Shown here piece by piece: positions 54,127 through 62,713 of a stretch of DNA of 64,000 bases. Source of the DNA: UBA830 sp036339975 (GTDB taxonomy: Bacteria > Pseudomonadota > Alphaproteobacteria > MPNO01 > UBA830); contig JAYYZV010000005.1 of the NCBI GenBank assembly GCA_036339975.1, forward strand, positions 1-64,000, read 5' to 3'. How positions within the stretch are numbered: position 1 is the first letter of the stretch; every line of letters begins with the position of its first letter. The translations under genes and the position numbers were made by a program. The notes beneath the pieces are model-generated. The model made no database searches, was not told the DNA's origin, and saw nothing but the letters and a program-made list of their open reading frames with translations.

Positions 54127-55023
54127 TTACGCAGCTTTATCGGCTTCGCGCCGCGCTATAAAGTAGGTGCTAACGAATATGATGGCAGCGCCGAGCCATA
54201 CAAATTCGTCTGGCACTTCGCCAAACAGGGCAAATCCGAAAAGAGCTGTAAAGGGCAGGCGCATAAAATCGTATGCTGCGATCAAACTTGCTTCCGCCTT
54301 TCGAAGGGCGATTGCAACAAGGAAGGGCGCGAACAGGCCGCATACGCCAAGGCCCATAACCGGCAGAATGTCTGCGTTCGTCAAAGGTGCCCAAAGGATT
54401 ATAGTCGGGACCAGACAGCCTATCGCCATGAACAGATTAGTATAAAATGTCACCGCCGCAGGGGTTTCGCTCTCCACCACCTTTTTTAGAAAAACCACGG
54501 CGCCGCCGTACAAGGCCGCCGATCCCAATATGGCAAGTTCCGGCAGACCGGTTTCGATCATGCCGGGGCGGAGAATAACCAATACACCGCTAAATCCCGC
54601 CAACATTGCGGAGACCCTCCACAGACCAATACGTTCTTTCAGGAAGATTGCGGCCAGTAGCACAATGAAAAGCGGCATGGTGAAATGAATTGCGATACCC
54701 TTGGCTAATTCTATATGTCCCAGGGCCCAGAACCACAAAACCATCCCCACGAAATTGAAGGTCGATCGGATCACGTGAACTTGTATTTGTCGTGATTTCA
54801 GCTTGTGGACGCCGGACCAAATGAAATAAAGCCCGATTCCGACCACGCCTAACAAAGCGCGTATGAATACAATCTGCCATGACGACATCGTATCAGATAG
54901 AAGCCGCACCGACGGCGGTACGACGCTGAACAACAACATCGCGACGGTTGAGATGATTGTTGCCTGAATGACGGGGCTCAGCGCACCGAAGCCCGATTGG
55001 CTAGAAGGTATGAACATTGTCAT
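54127..55023 (-). CDS. EamA-family (DMT) transporter, tandem array member 1
   Basis: 298 residues, ten predicted membrane helices. Segments: QIVFIRALLGVVGIGLYFIW, IHFTMPLFIVLLAAIFLKER, GVLVILRPGMIETG, YDFMRLPFTALFGFALFGEV. Very similar in design to member 2. It is the promoter-proximal gene of the array; a MarR-family gene lies 39 bp further upstream on the same strand and may head the same transcript. Confidence 0.88.
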   Translation of the reverse strand: MTMFIPSSQSGFGALSPVIQATIISTVAMLLFSVVPPSVRLLSDTMSSWQIVFIRALLGVVGIGLYFIWSGVHKLKSRQIQVHVIRSTFNFVGMVLWFWALGHIELAKGIAIHFTMPLFIVLLAAIFLKERIGLWRVSAMLAGFSGVLVILRPGMIETGLPELAILGSAALYGGAVVFLKKVVESETPAAVTFYTNLFMAIGCLVPTIILWAPLTNADILPVMGLGVCGLFAPFLVAIALRKAEASLIAAYDFMRLPFTALFGFALFGEVPDEFVWLGAAIIFVSTYFIARREADKAA

Positions 55024-55062
55024 GAATTGAAAGTAACGAATTTAGAAAGCACTTTGGCGCCC

Positions 55063-55677
55063 TTATACGACCGACACCGCTCCTGCAGTTTTTTCGAGGT
55101 ATAGCTGGAGATTTACGGCCTGTTCACTGCTGTTGACCAACGCCGCGACAATACGGCTGAGATGGCGGAAATCGTCAGCACTGAGAGAGCTGAATTCGAC
55201 GTCGTTTACCTGCCGCTGATAGGGTGCTAACTCGGCGAGTTTGTCGCTGCCGGTTTGGGTTACCGTCAGCACGGTGCGCCGTCGGTCAAGCGCATCTGTC
55301 GTTTTTTCGATCAGCCCGCGGCCCTGAAGTTTTCGCGTCACGTTGGTCACAAAACCAGTGCTTACATGCAGATGATCTGCGAGGGCTTTAACGTTGACAT
55401 TGCCGGCCCGACTCAGCCGGGCGACTGAGATAAGAATTGTATATTCAATACCGGCCAGACCAATTCGTCGAGCATGACCATCGCGAATGGCGGCATGGCG
55501 CGCGTTAAATGCAAAAATATCGTGCACCAGTTGGCGGAACATCTGGTCGGAACCGTTAGCTAGTAGTTCCTCGCGCGATACAGTTAGTGGCGTAGTCGGC
55601 ATCTGACTTAATAGGGCTTTTTTCGCCGCTGTTTTGCCGGATTTTGTAGTTTCGACGGTGCCTAATTCTTCCGACAT
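55063..55677 (-). CDS. MarR-family transcriptional regulator
   Basis: 204 residues. A winged-helix core is seen from about residue 75: IEYTILISVARLSR, then NVKALADHLHVSTGFVTNVTRKLQGRGLIEKT with the recognition helix, then DRRRTVLTVTQTGSDKLAEL for the wing. It has a 60-residue N-terminal extension. It diverges from the hpaB-type gene, whose promoter holds a candidate operator, so it probably represses or responds to the aromatic substrate of that enzyme. As it lies just upstream of the five EamA genes, it may be cotranscribed with them. Confidence 0.9.
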   Translation of the reverse strand: MSEELGTVETTKSGKTAAKKALLSQMPTTPLTVSREELLANGSDQMFRQLVHDIFAFNARHAAIRDGHARRIGLAGIEYTILISVARLSRAGNVNVKALADHLHVSTGFVTNVTRKLQGRGLIEKTTDALDRRRTVLTVTQTGSDKLAELAPYQRQVNDVEFSSLSADDFRHLSRIVAALVNSSEQAVNLQLYLEKTAGAVSVV

Positions 55678-55714
55678 GCTATCTGAATCACCATTTTCTG
55701 AGAGATAAAGAGCG

Positions 55715-55744
55715 TTGACATTCTATTGTATTCTAAAATAGTAT
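55715..55744 (+). promoter_or_regulatory. Candidate promoter of the hpaB-type gene
   Basis: A full-consensus -35, TTGACA (55715-55720), is followed after 18 bp by TAGTAT (55739-55744, four of six matches to the -10). The predicted start site lies near 55751, about 33 bases before the translation start. A palindrome occupies the spacer, so a repressor bound there would block polymerase. Confidence 0.5.
55723..55741. promoter_or_regulatory. Imperfect palindrome, candidate MarR operator
   Basis: A 19-bp AT-rich imperfect inverted repeat, CTATTGTATTCTAAAATAG, with seven of nine pairs complementary around a central base, between the -35 and -10 of the divergent promoter. Size, symmetry and AT-richness fit a MarR-dimer site, and the MarR gene starts 46 bp away. 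Confidence 0.45.
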
Positions 55745-55783
55745 TCTTTGTATATTAAATTCTGCTAAATGGAGAAATTGGTT

Positions 55784-57274
55784 ATGGCGAAAACAGGCGC
55801 CCAGCATTTGGAATCCCTGCAGGACGGCCGTGAGGTGTTTATAAACGGTAAGAAAGTCGACGATGTCACTACGCACCCTGCTTACAGAAATGCTGTCTCG
55901 GCTGCGGCGCGCCTGTATGATTTTCAGGCAGACCCCGAAAATATAGAGTGGATGACATTCGAAAGCCCGACCTCTGGTGAACGGGTTAATCGCTGCTGGC
56001 AGCTGACAACATCGTATGAGGAGTTGGTGGCTCGTCGTCGCGCTATCGAGGGCTGGTCCCGACTTTCCGGTGGCTGGCTTGGCCGCTCTCCCGACCATAT
56101 AGCGTCTTCGATGGTCGGTCAGGTGATGGGTTTGCCGGTATTCGAAAACCATTCAATTGAGCGAGCCGGTGCGCTGAAGGATTATTTCCAGTTTGTCCGC
56201 GACACTGATGCATATATGACCTACGTCATCATCAATCCGCAGGCTGATCGAAACAAAAGCACTGGTGAACAGCAGGATGAGTACTTTGCGACAGGAGTGG
56301 TAGATGAAGACTCTGAAGGCATCACGGTACGCGGCGCCAAGATGTTGGGCACCGGTTCCATTATGGCAAACGAGGTCTTGTTCGCGAATATCCAACCTTT
56401 GAAACCGGGAGAAGAAAAATACGCGATTTCCTTCGCTATTCCGATGAATACAAAGGGCTTAAAAATCATGTCCCGCCGATCGTATGAGGAATCGGCATCA
56501 AGTATATACGACTATCCCCTTTCTTCTCGGTTCGACGAAAATGACGCGCTTGTCTATTGTGACGACGTGAAGGTGCCGTGGGAGCGGGTCTTTATCTATA
56601 AGGATACCGATACTGCTCGCGCTCAGTTTCAGGACACTTACGCGCATTACATGCAGAACTACCAGGCGATGATCCGTCTGATGGTGAAAATGCAGTTTCA
56701 GGTCGGTGTAGCGCGCAGAATCACCGAAACCATTGGTACAGTCGGTATGCCGCCCGTTGCCGAAAAACTTGGCCATCTGGCGGCGCAAGCGGCTATGGTC
56801 GAAGGCTTGGTTTATGGCATGGAATCCGGCGGTGGAATGTATAACGGCTACTACGTCCCGGACCGCAATCTGATGTACACGGCGCAGGTGCTGACCCAGC
56901 AGCTGTATCCGGAGTTCGTTACCTCGATGCGTGAGCTGGCCGGTGGTGGCCTGATCATGTTGCCGTCATCCGCCGAAGATTTTGCTAATCCGGAGCTGGC
57001 AAAATATATAGGGGCGACCCAGAAATCAGCGATCGGATCTTCGGAGGAAAAGGTCAAGTTTATGAAACTCGCCTGGGATTCTATCGGATCCGAATTCGCT
57101 AGCCGGCATACCCAATATGAAATGTTCTATGCCGGGGCACAGTTCGTGACCCGCAATCACGCGCTTCGTACCTACGACTGGGATCGGTCAGCGGACCTAG
57201 TCGACTCTATCCTCGATAGTTACAAGCTGGAGGATGCGATCAGTGAAGGCGATGCTAAAATCGCGGCGGAGTAA
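55784..57274 (+). CDS. 4-hydroxyphenylacetate 3-monooxygenase-type hydroxylase (HpaB family)
   Basis: 496 residues of the HpaB family (ACAD-like fold, reduced-flavin dependent), which ortho-hydroxylates phenols. Landmarks: HPAYRNAVSAAARLYDF, RRRAIEGWSRLSGGWLGRSPDH, DAYMTYVIINPQADRNK, YDYPLSSRFDENDALVYCDD and GGGLIMLPSS. I start at ATG 55784 since GGAG lies about nine bases before it; ATG 55769 would lack a site. The needed flavin reductase (HpaC type) is not adjacent. Regulated, probably, by the divergent MarR. Substrate may be 4-hydroxyphenylacetate or another phenol. Confidence 0.9.
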   Translation: MAKTGAQHLESLQDGREVFINGKKVDDVTTHPAYRNAVSAAARLYDFQADPENIEWMTFESPTSGERVNRCWQLTTSYEELVARRRAIEGWSRLSGGWLGRSPDHIASSMVGQVMGLPVFENHSIERAGALKDYFQFVRDTDAYMTYVIINPQADRNKSTGEQQDEYFATGVVDEDSEGITVRGAKMLGTGSIMANEVLFANIQPLKPGEEKYAISFAIPMNTKGLKIMSRRSYEESASSIYDYPLSSRFDENDALVYCDDVKVPWERVFIYKDTDTARAQFQDTYAHYMQNYQAMIRLMVKMQFQVGVARRITETIGTVGMPPVAEKLGHLAAQAAMVEGLVYGMESGGGMYNGYYVPDRNLMYTAQVLTQQLYPEFVTSMRELAGGGLIMLPSSAEDFANPELAKYIGATQKSAIGSSEEKVKFMKLAWDSIGSEFASRHTQYEMFYAGAQFVTRNHALRTYDWDRSADLVDSILDSYKLEDAISEGDAKIAAE

Positions 57275-57572
57275 TAATAGTACGGGGAAGAATGCCACGC
57301 GGCCTGAGACTATAAGCCGTTTTGAGGCTAACGTATTCCAACTCCGTGTGGCCGGGAGAGTGAGGTCCGCAAGGAAGTTGGACAGCACAGCTATTTTTAA
57401 ATTCTGGGTTCCCCCGCTGTCCTTCGTTCTTCAAGAGCAGCCCCTGATGGCTGAGTGAACTGTGGTTTAGGAGCAGTTGCTTTGACCGGCGAAAATGACG
57501 TTCGCCAAATAAATTTTTCAAATGATCTAAAGGCATATCTTTCGAGAAGTGCTGTAGTTCGCGATCAGCGAA
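57275..57572. other. Intergenic region, no gene seen
   Basis: The 395-bp gap between the hydroxylase and GMC genes holds no frame with good coding signs or ribosome site in either direction. The only clear element is the terminator-like hairpin at its end. It is longer than a usual intergenic spacer for this window. Confidence 0.5.
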
Positions 57573-57614
57573 CCGCCCACTTTGCATGGCCTGCTTTTCG
57601 ATGGGCGGGTTTTT
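57573..57614 (+). terminator. Candidate rho-independent terminator with long loop
   Basis: CCGCCCA (57573-57579) pairs with TGGGCGG (57602-57608), seven G-C-rich pairs around a 22-base loop, followed after one base by TTTTT (57610-57614). It sits about 300 bp after the hydroxylase stop and 56 bp before the GMC start, so it would separate the two transcripts. Confidence 0.5.
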
Positions 57615-57669
57615 CCTGTAGTCTCGACCCAATATTTAGATTCAAAATCGAATTTTCAGACATAATAAA

Positions 57670-59319
57670 ATGACCAAACAAAATATCTATGACTACATCG
57701 TTGTAGGCGCCGGATCGGCAGGTTGTACGTTGGCTGGGAGGCTAACCGAAGACCCGGATGTCCGCGTCCTTCTACTAGAGGCGGGTGGATGGGACCGAGA
57801 CCCATGGATACATATTCCACTTGGGTGGGGGCGCATATTGCAGCGGCGTTTGCACGACTGGATGTATTTCGCTGAGCCCTCAGCCACTATGGATAATCGT
57901 CGCATCGAATGCGCCCGAGGAAAGGTGATCGGTGGTTCCTCTTCAATAAACGCGATGGCGTATTATCACGGCCACCCCTCCGACTATGACCGATGGGCGG
58001 CATTAGGTCTAAACGGATGGTCTTACTCAGAGGTGCTGCCTTATTTCCGCCGTTCCGAGGATTGGGAGGGGGGTTCTGACCACTGGCGTGGCGTCGGTGG
58101 GCCGCTGACGGTAAGCAAAACGACCTTCCAGGACCCTTTGTGCGAGGCATTTCTGTCGGCGGCACATGATGCTCAGCACCCTTTCACGGATGACTATAAT
58201 GGCAAAAAACCTGATGGTTTTGCTCGTATGCAGGCGACACTTCGGAACGGTCGTCGTTGGAGTGCCGCCGCCGCATATCTGCGGCCAGCGCTTAAGCGCC
58301 CGAACCTGACCGTTAAGACCAATGCCCTCGTGCGAAGGCTTGAGATGGACGGTAACGCCGCGAGGGGTATTGCCTATAACCTCGCCGGTCGGTTGGTCTC
58401 GTCGCGCGCAACGCGCGAAGTGATACTCTGCGGTGGGACGATCAATTCGCCGCATCTATTAATGTTGTCCGGTATTGGCGATCCAAACCATCTCCGGGAG
58501 CATGGGATTGATGTCGTTGTGCCGCTGAGTGGGGTCGGGCAGAACCTCGCCGATCACACCTCATCAGCCTTTATATTTCGCCGCAACGACGGCAGTCCGT
58601 TTCAGCGAAACATGCGTTTTGACCGTGTGGTGGCATCCTTGATCCGTGCGTATCTCGGGAAGGGAGGCTTTGCCGCTGATCTGCCCTTCGGGATTACTGC
58701 GTTTCTGAAAACAACACCCGATGCGCCAGCGCCCGATATCCAGATGCTGTTCTGGATGGGTGCGACGAATACCGCCTCGCCTTGGTTGCCACCCTTCAAA
58801 AAGGCCTTTGAGGATTCGTTTTCTGTGCGGATCATGCCAATGCATCCGACTAGTCGAGGTCACATAGCCCTCGCTTCATCTGACCCAGAGGATGCCGTTC
58901 TGATACACCAGAATTTCCTCAGTACGGAAGCAGAGTGGGACACAATGCGGCGCGGCCTCAGGATGGCGCGGGAACTCGTTGCGTCACATCGCATAAAGGC
59001 CTTCGGTGGGGAGGAAATCGCCCCTGGTGCCAAGAAGCAGTCGGACGCGGAGATAGACGCCCATATTCGAGCTACGATGGGGACAGTGCATCATCCTGTC
59101 GGAACCTGCAAAATGGGTACAGCCGAAGATCCGTTGGCAGTGGTCGACGCGGAGCTGCGTGTTAGGGGCGTTAATGGACTACGCGTCGTTGACGCTTCTG
59201 TGATGCCTGATTTGATCGGCGGAGCTACAAACGCGCCTGTTATTATGATGGCGGAGAAAGCGTCCGACATGATACTTGGAAAAGATCCACTTCCATCTGC
59301 CGGTGTATCAATATGTTAA
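57670..59319 (+). CDS. GMC-family FAD oxidoreductase (choline/alcohol dehydrogenase-like)
   Basis: 549 residues. The dinucleotide-binding motif is GAGSAGCTLAGRL at residues 12-24, then VLLLEAGG, GKVIGGSSSINAMAYYHG, and the GMC C-terminal signature VHHPVGTCKMG carrying the catalytic His, followed by VVDASVMPDLIGGATNAPVIMMAEK. GMC proteins oxidise primary alcohols such as choline, glucose or aliphatic/aryl alcohols. No ferredoxin or cytochrome partner is adjacent. Full-length. Confidence 0.93.
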   Translation: MTKQNIYDYIVVGAGSAGCTLAGRLTEDPDVRVLLLEAGGWDRDPWIHIPLGWGRILQRRLHDWMYFAEPSATMDNRRIECARGKVIGGSSSINAMAYYHGHPSDYDRWAALGLNGWSYSEVLPYFRRSEDWEGGSDHWRGVGGPLTVSKTTFQDPLCEAFLSAAHDAQHPFTDDYNGKKPDGFARMQATLRNGRRWSAAAAYLRPALKRPNLTVKTNALVRRLEMDGNAARGIAYNLAGRLVSSRATREVILCGGTINSPHLLMLSGIGDPNHLREHGIDVVVPLSGVGQNLADHTSSAFIFRRNDGSPFQRNMRFDRVVASLIRAYLGKGGFAADLPFGITAFLKTTPDAPAPDIQMLFWMGATNTASPWLPPFKKAFEDSFSVRIMPMHPTSRGHIALASSDPEDAVLIHQNFLSTEAEWDTMRRGLRMARELVASHRIKAFGGEEIAPGAKKQSDAEIDAHIRATMGTVHHPVGTCKMGTAEDPLAVVDAELRVRGVNGLRVVDASVMPDLIGGATNAPVIMMAEKASDMILGKDPLPSAGVSIC

Positions 59320-59488
59320 ACTACTGGGAGGCACCCGACCGTGATGTCGTTAATAGCCCCCAATTAAGTCATAGAAGTCTTAGTGCAGCGGTTAGAGACG
59401 GGTTTTCTTGTTCCGGTTTTCAAATTTTAAAGAAGGTTGTCATAGCGCGGTCACTCGGCCCCAAACTAAGAGCTGATATTTCTCTGAG

Positions 59489-61069
59489 CTACAAACCGGA
59501 ATAGGTCGTTTTCCATAGAACAGCCAATGCCTGCCGGTCGATTTTGCCACGCTCATTTTTCGGGATGTCGTCCAAAATGATGAGTTGCGACGGCATCTTG
59601 AAATGCGCTAACGCATTGGCGCAGTGGGCGAGAATCCTTTCGTCAGTTGCGCTCGTATTGCGGCGTAGTGCCGCGAAGCTTACGGGGCGTTCACCGTAGA
59701 CTTTGTCATAAACGCCGATGGTGGCAGCTTCTAGTACATCCGGGTGAGTGCTAAGCGCGTTGTCGATTTCGAGAGGGGCGATGTTGACCCCGCCCCGAAT
59801 AATGACGTCCTTAGCCCGGCCAGTAATCATCAAGAAGCCTTCCTCGTCAATATAACCTATATCTCCCGTTTTCAAGCGGCCGATTTTCTCGATGGAGCCG
59901 TCGGCATGCAAGTACCCTCCGGCCGGTTGCGCGCCGCCGAGTTCTATCTCGCCTACCTCACCCGGTTCGAGCGTGTTCCCATCCGGACCAACGATCCGAA
60001 GGTTCTGGTAAAGCCCGGATGGACCTACGCTTCCGATACGGCGTTTCCCGACGTGGTTACTTGCAACGATCCCGCCTTCGCTCATCCCGTATAGTTGTAC
60101 AAGTTCGATGCCGTATTTTTCTTCAAAACGTTTGTGCTGTTCCACCATTAACGGCGCGGTGGATGAGGACATGAAGCGCAGCTGACGCGTTGCTGCCACA
60201 TCTTCAGGGGTCGGCTCATGTTCCAATAGCATGTTGATGACAGTAGGCACGCCGATCACCATCGTCGGTGAAAAGAAACGTAACCAGTCGAAGAAGCGGG
60301 AACGCGAAAAACGGTTAGCCAGAAGAATCGTCGCACCCACTCGAAGGGCTGGTGTAAGACAAAGCATGTGAGACGACGCCCAGCTAAGAGATCGAAACTC
60401 TAGCATGCGATCAGTTTCGGTTAGTTTCCACATGTCGAGGGTTTGATCTGCGATCCAGAAATAATTGCCAAAACGGTGCATTACTCCTTTCGGTGCGGCG
60501 GAGGTTCCCGAAGTAAAGCTGAGCACACAAAGGTCCTCCGGCCCGGCCCCGGCATCCGGAGCTTTGTGGCCGTCGTCATATCCATTCAAAATTTCGAAAA
60601 GGCCCCCATCCTGAGCGTTGTTGCCGTCTGGAGCGCAGTCGCCGAATGCGATCCAATCGCAGTCAACAACGTGATTGAGGCCGCGAATATCGAGGTCCTC
60701 ATGAGACAGGACGAGCGCGGGTTCGATGCGCGCAAGCATTTCACGCATGTTGGTGGCATTGACCTCGATATTGATCGTGCAGAATGCCGCCCCGTAGCGG
60801 AGGATTGCGAAATACAGGACAGGCATTTCCAAACGGTTATCTGTCAACACTGCGATACGCCCCCCTGCGCCGATACCGCGTGCCGCGAGGAACCGCGAAA
60901 GTCGGTTCGACAGCTTCCACATTTGGGTAAAAGAGATCGCGCGGCCATCCTGGTCGAGCGCCACGATGAATGGCTTATCGCCACGGGCCTCCGCGTGATT
61001 TTGGAGCAACGCAGCGACGGACTGGTAACGACCTTTATCTGGGGCGGAAGGGACGGAACGGGTTAGCAT
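59489..61069 (-). CDS. Acyl-/aryl-CoA ligase (AMP-dependent synthetase)
   Basis: 526 residues of the ANL superfamily. The ATP loop FTSGTSAAPKGV lies at residues 185-196, the A8 region LKTGDIGYIDEEGFLMITGR with DVIIRGGVNIAP, and the adenylation Lys is K509 in ERGKIDRQ. These features show an active ligase of the fatty-acid/aromatic-acid type. It activates a carboxylate as CoA thioester before degradation. It diverges from the Rieske oxygenase by 132 bp, so both may act on the same aromatic acid. Substrate specificity is not readable by eye. Confidence 0.92.
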   Translation of the reverse strand: MLTRSVPSAPDKGRYQSVAALLQNHAEARGDKPFIVALDQDGRAISFTQMWKLSNRLSRFLAARGIGAGGRIAVLTDNRLEMPVLYFAILRYGAAFCTINIEVNATNMREMLARIEPALVLSHEDLDIRGLNHVVDCDWIAFGDCAPDGNNAQDGGLFEILNGYDDGHKAPDAGAGPEDLCVLSFTSGTSAAPKGVMHRFGNYFWIADQTLDMWKLTETDRMLEFRSLSWASSHMLCLTPALRVGATILLANRFSRSRFFDWLRFFSPTMVIGVPTVINMLLEHEPTPEDVAATRQLRFMSSSTAPLMVEQHKRFEEKYGIELVQLYGMSEGGIVASNHVGKRRIGSVGPSGLYQNLRIVGPDGNTLEPGEVGEIELGGAQPAGGYLHADGSIEKIGRLKTGDIGYIDEEGFLMITGRAKDVIIRGGVNIAPLEIDNALSTHPDVLEAATIGVYDKVYGERPVSFAALRRNTSATDERILAHCANALAHFKMPSQLIILDDIPKNERGKIDRQALAVLWKTTYSGL

Positions 61070-61201
61070 AGGATGATATTAAGTACGTCGCGGGGAGCGT
61101 CAAAGAGATTCCGTTAGAAGAACCAAAACTGACCCCGTTAGGATGACGGTATAAAACCTTATGCTATGATTGGAACTTAGAACCCTTATGGAGCGCCTAT
61201 A

Positions 61202-62545
61202 ATGTCCTACGAAGGGCCTGCTATTCAATTATCCGACCGCGTTGACGACCGGGCGGAGACAGATCACGAATTCCGGCTTCACCGTTCTATCTTCAAAGAC
61301 CCGGATATTTATGCCGCCGAAATGGAATTCTGCTTCGAGAGGATATGGAATTTTCTATGCCACGAGAGCCAGGTGCCAAACCCCGGCGACTACTATGCCA
61401 CGTATATCGGCAGCCAGCCGGTCTTCCTGCATCGGCAAGAAGACGGTTCGGTCAAGGCGTTCGTTAACGCGTGTTCCCACCGGGGTGCGACAATTACACC
61501 GTTTAAGCAGGGTAATTCTAAGACGCTGACCTGTCGTTTCCATGGGTGGAGTTACAAATGCTCTGGCGAATGCATAGGTATCAAGAACGAAGAAGGCGGC
61601 TACGGCGGCGATTTTGATCGGGCGCATTACAATCTAACCGAAATCGCCCATGTAGGTGAATATAGGGGCTTCATCTTCGGTGCTTTATATGACGGTGTCC
61701 CGACACTTGATGAACATTTGGGCGAAGCTAAGTTCTTTATCGACCTTTTTGCCGATCAGTCAGCAGACGGGCTGGAGATAGTCGCTGGTTCCCAGACCTA
61801 TTTGTGCGATCACGATTGGAAGGTACAAGCCGACAACGTGACTGACGGGTATCACGTCTCTACCGTGCACCGAAACTTCATGAATACAATACGAGCTCGC
61901 GAAGAACGCGAAGGGACTGAGGGCCTCCTCAAGACGGAAGTTGGGCGTATCGAGGGTGGCGTAAAGAACGGTATGTACTATCTGGGTAACGGCCATATGT
62001 GCATTTGGGCCGACCGATCGAGCCCTGAGGGAGCGCCGCTTGCCCCGGCGACTGAGCGGATCGAAAACGAATTTGAGGAAACCAAGGCCCACTGGATGCT
62101 ACGCCGTGGCCGAAATATCATCGTATTCCCGAACCTTGTCCTCAACGATCTGGCCTCTACGCATCTGCGCACTCATCGGCCACTTGGTCCCGGTAAGAGT
62201 GAAGTGACTATTTGGTGTATTGCACCGAAGAATGAACCCGATGAGGCGCGATTTGCGCGACTTCGCAAGTTTGAGGATTTTTTCCTCGTTTCAGGTCTAT
62301 CAACGTCCGACGACGTAGTATCTCTGGACACTGCGCAGGAAGGGTTCAACGGGGTTGAAGCTGGCTGGAATAATTATGATCGCGGCCTAAGTACTATGCG
62401 CGCCGGTCCCGATGCGGAAGCGCGTAAGGCTGGGATCAACCCTGAATTTCACTGTGATAGCTGGGATTACGAGGCCGCGTTTGTTGGTTGGTACCGTTAT
62501 TGGCGAGGGTTAGTAGAAGAGGGAACTAAGTCCAACGCGCCGTAG
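61202..62545 (+). CDS. Rieske-type ring-hydroxylating oxygenase alpha subunit
   Basis: 447 residues. The Rieske 2Fe-2S ligands are C91, H93, C111 and H114 (CSHRGA and CRFHGWSY), and the mononuclear iron site has D215, H218 and H223 in NVTDGYHVSTVH. The enzyme would dihydroxylate or demethylate an aromatic or amine substrate with electrons from a reductase. No beta subunit, ferredoxin or reductase gene follows, so it may be a homotrimeric (alpha3) type or have a distant reductase. Start ATG 61202 has a GGAG upstream. Confidence 0.92.
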   Translation: MSYEGPAIQLSDRVDDRAETDHEFRLHRSIFKDPDIYAAEMEFCFERIWNFLCHESQVPNPGDYYATYIGSQPVFLHRQEDGSVKAFVNACSHRGATITPFKQGNSKTLTCRFHGWSYKCSGECIGIKNEEGGYGGDFDRAHYNLTEIAHVGEYRGFIFGALYDGVPTLDEHLGEAKFFIDLFADQSADGLEIVAGSQTYLCDHDWKVQADNVTDGYHVSTVHRNFMNTIRAREEREGTEGLLKTEVGRIEGGVKNGMYYLGNGHMCIWADRSSPEGAPLAPATERIENEFEETKAHWMLRRGRNIIVFPNLVLNDLASTHLRTHRPLGPGKSEVTIWCIAPKNEPDEARFARLRKFEDFFLVSGLSTSDDVVSLDTAQEGFNGVEAGWNNYDRGLSTMRAGPDAEARKAGINPEFHCDSWDYEAAFVGWYRYWRGLVEEGTKSNAP

Positions 62546-62713
62546 CTTATGACGGGGAAAATGTTGGGTGGGTGAGCATGTGTGGTGAAGACCCGGCTTG
62601 GGCAAACATAGTCCAGCATGGAGCCGCAGATCTGGCAGCCTTTAGGCGGATACCCGTTTCGGACCTCGGCTGGGCGGCGCTATTTTGGAGGTGATTGATA
62701 AGTGCCGATCCAC

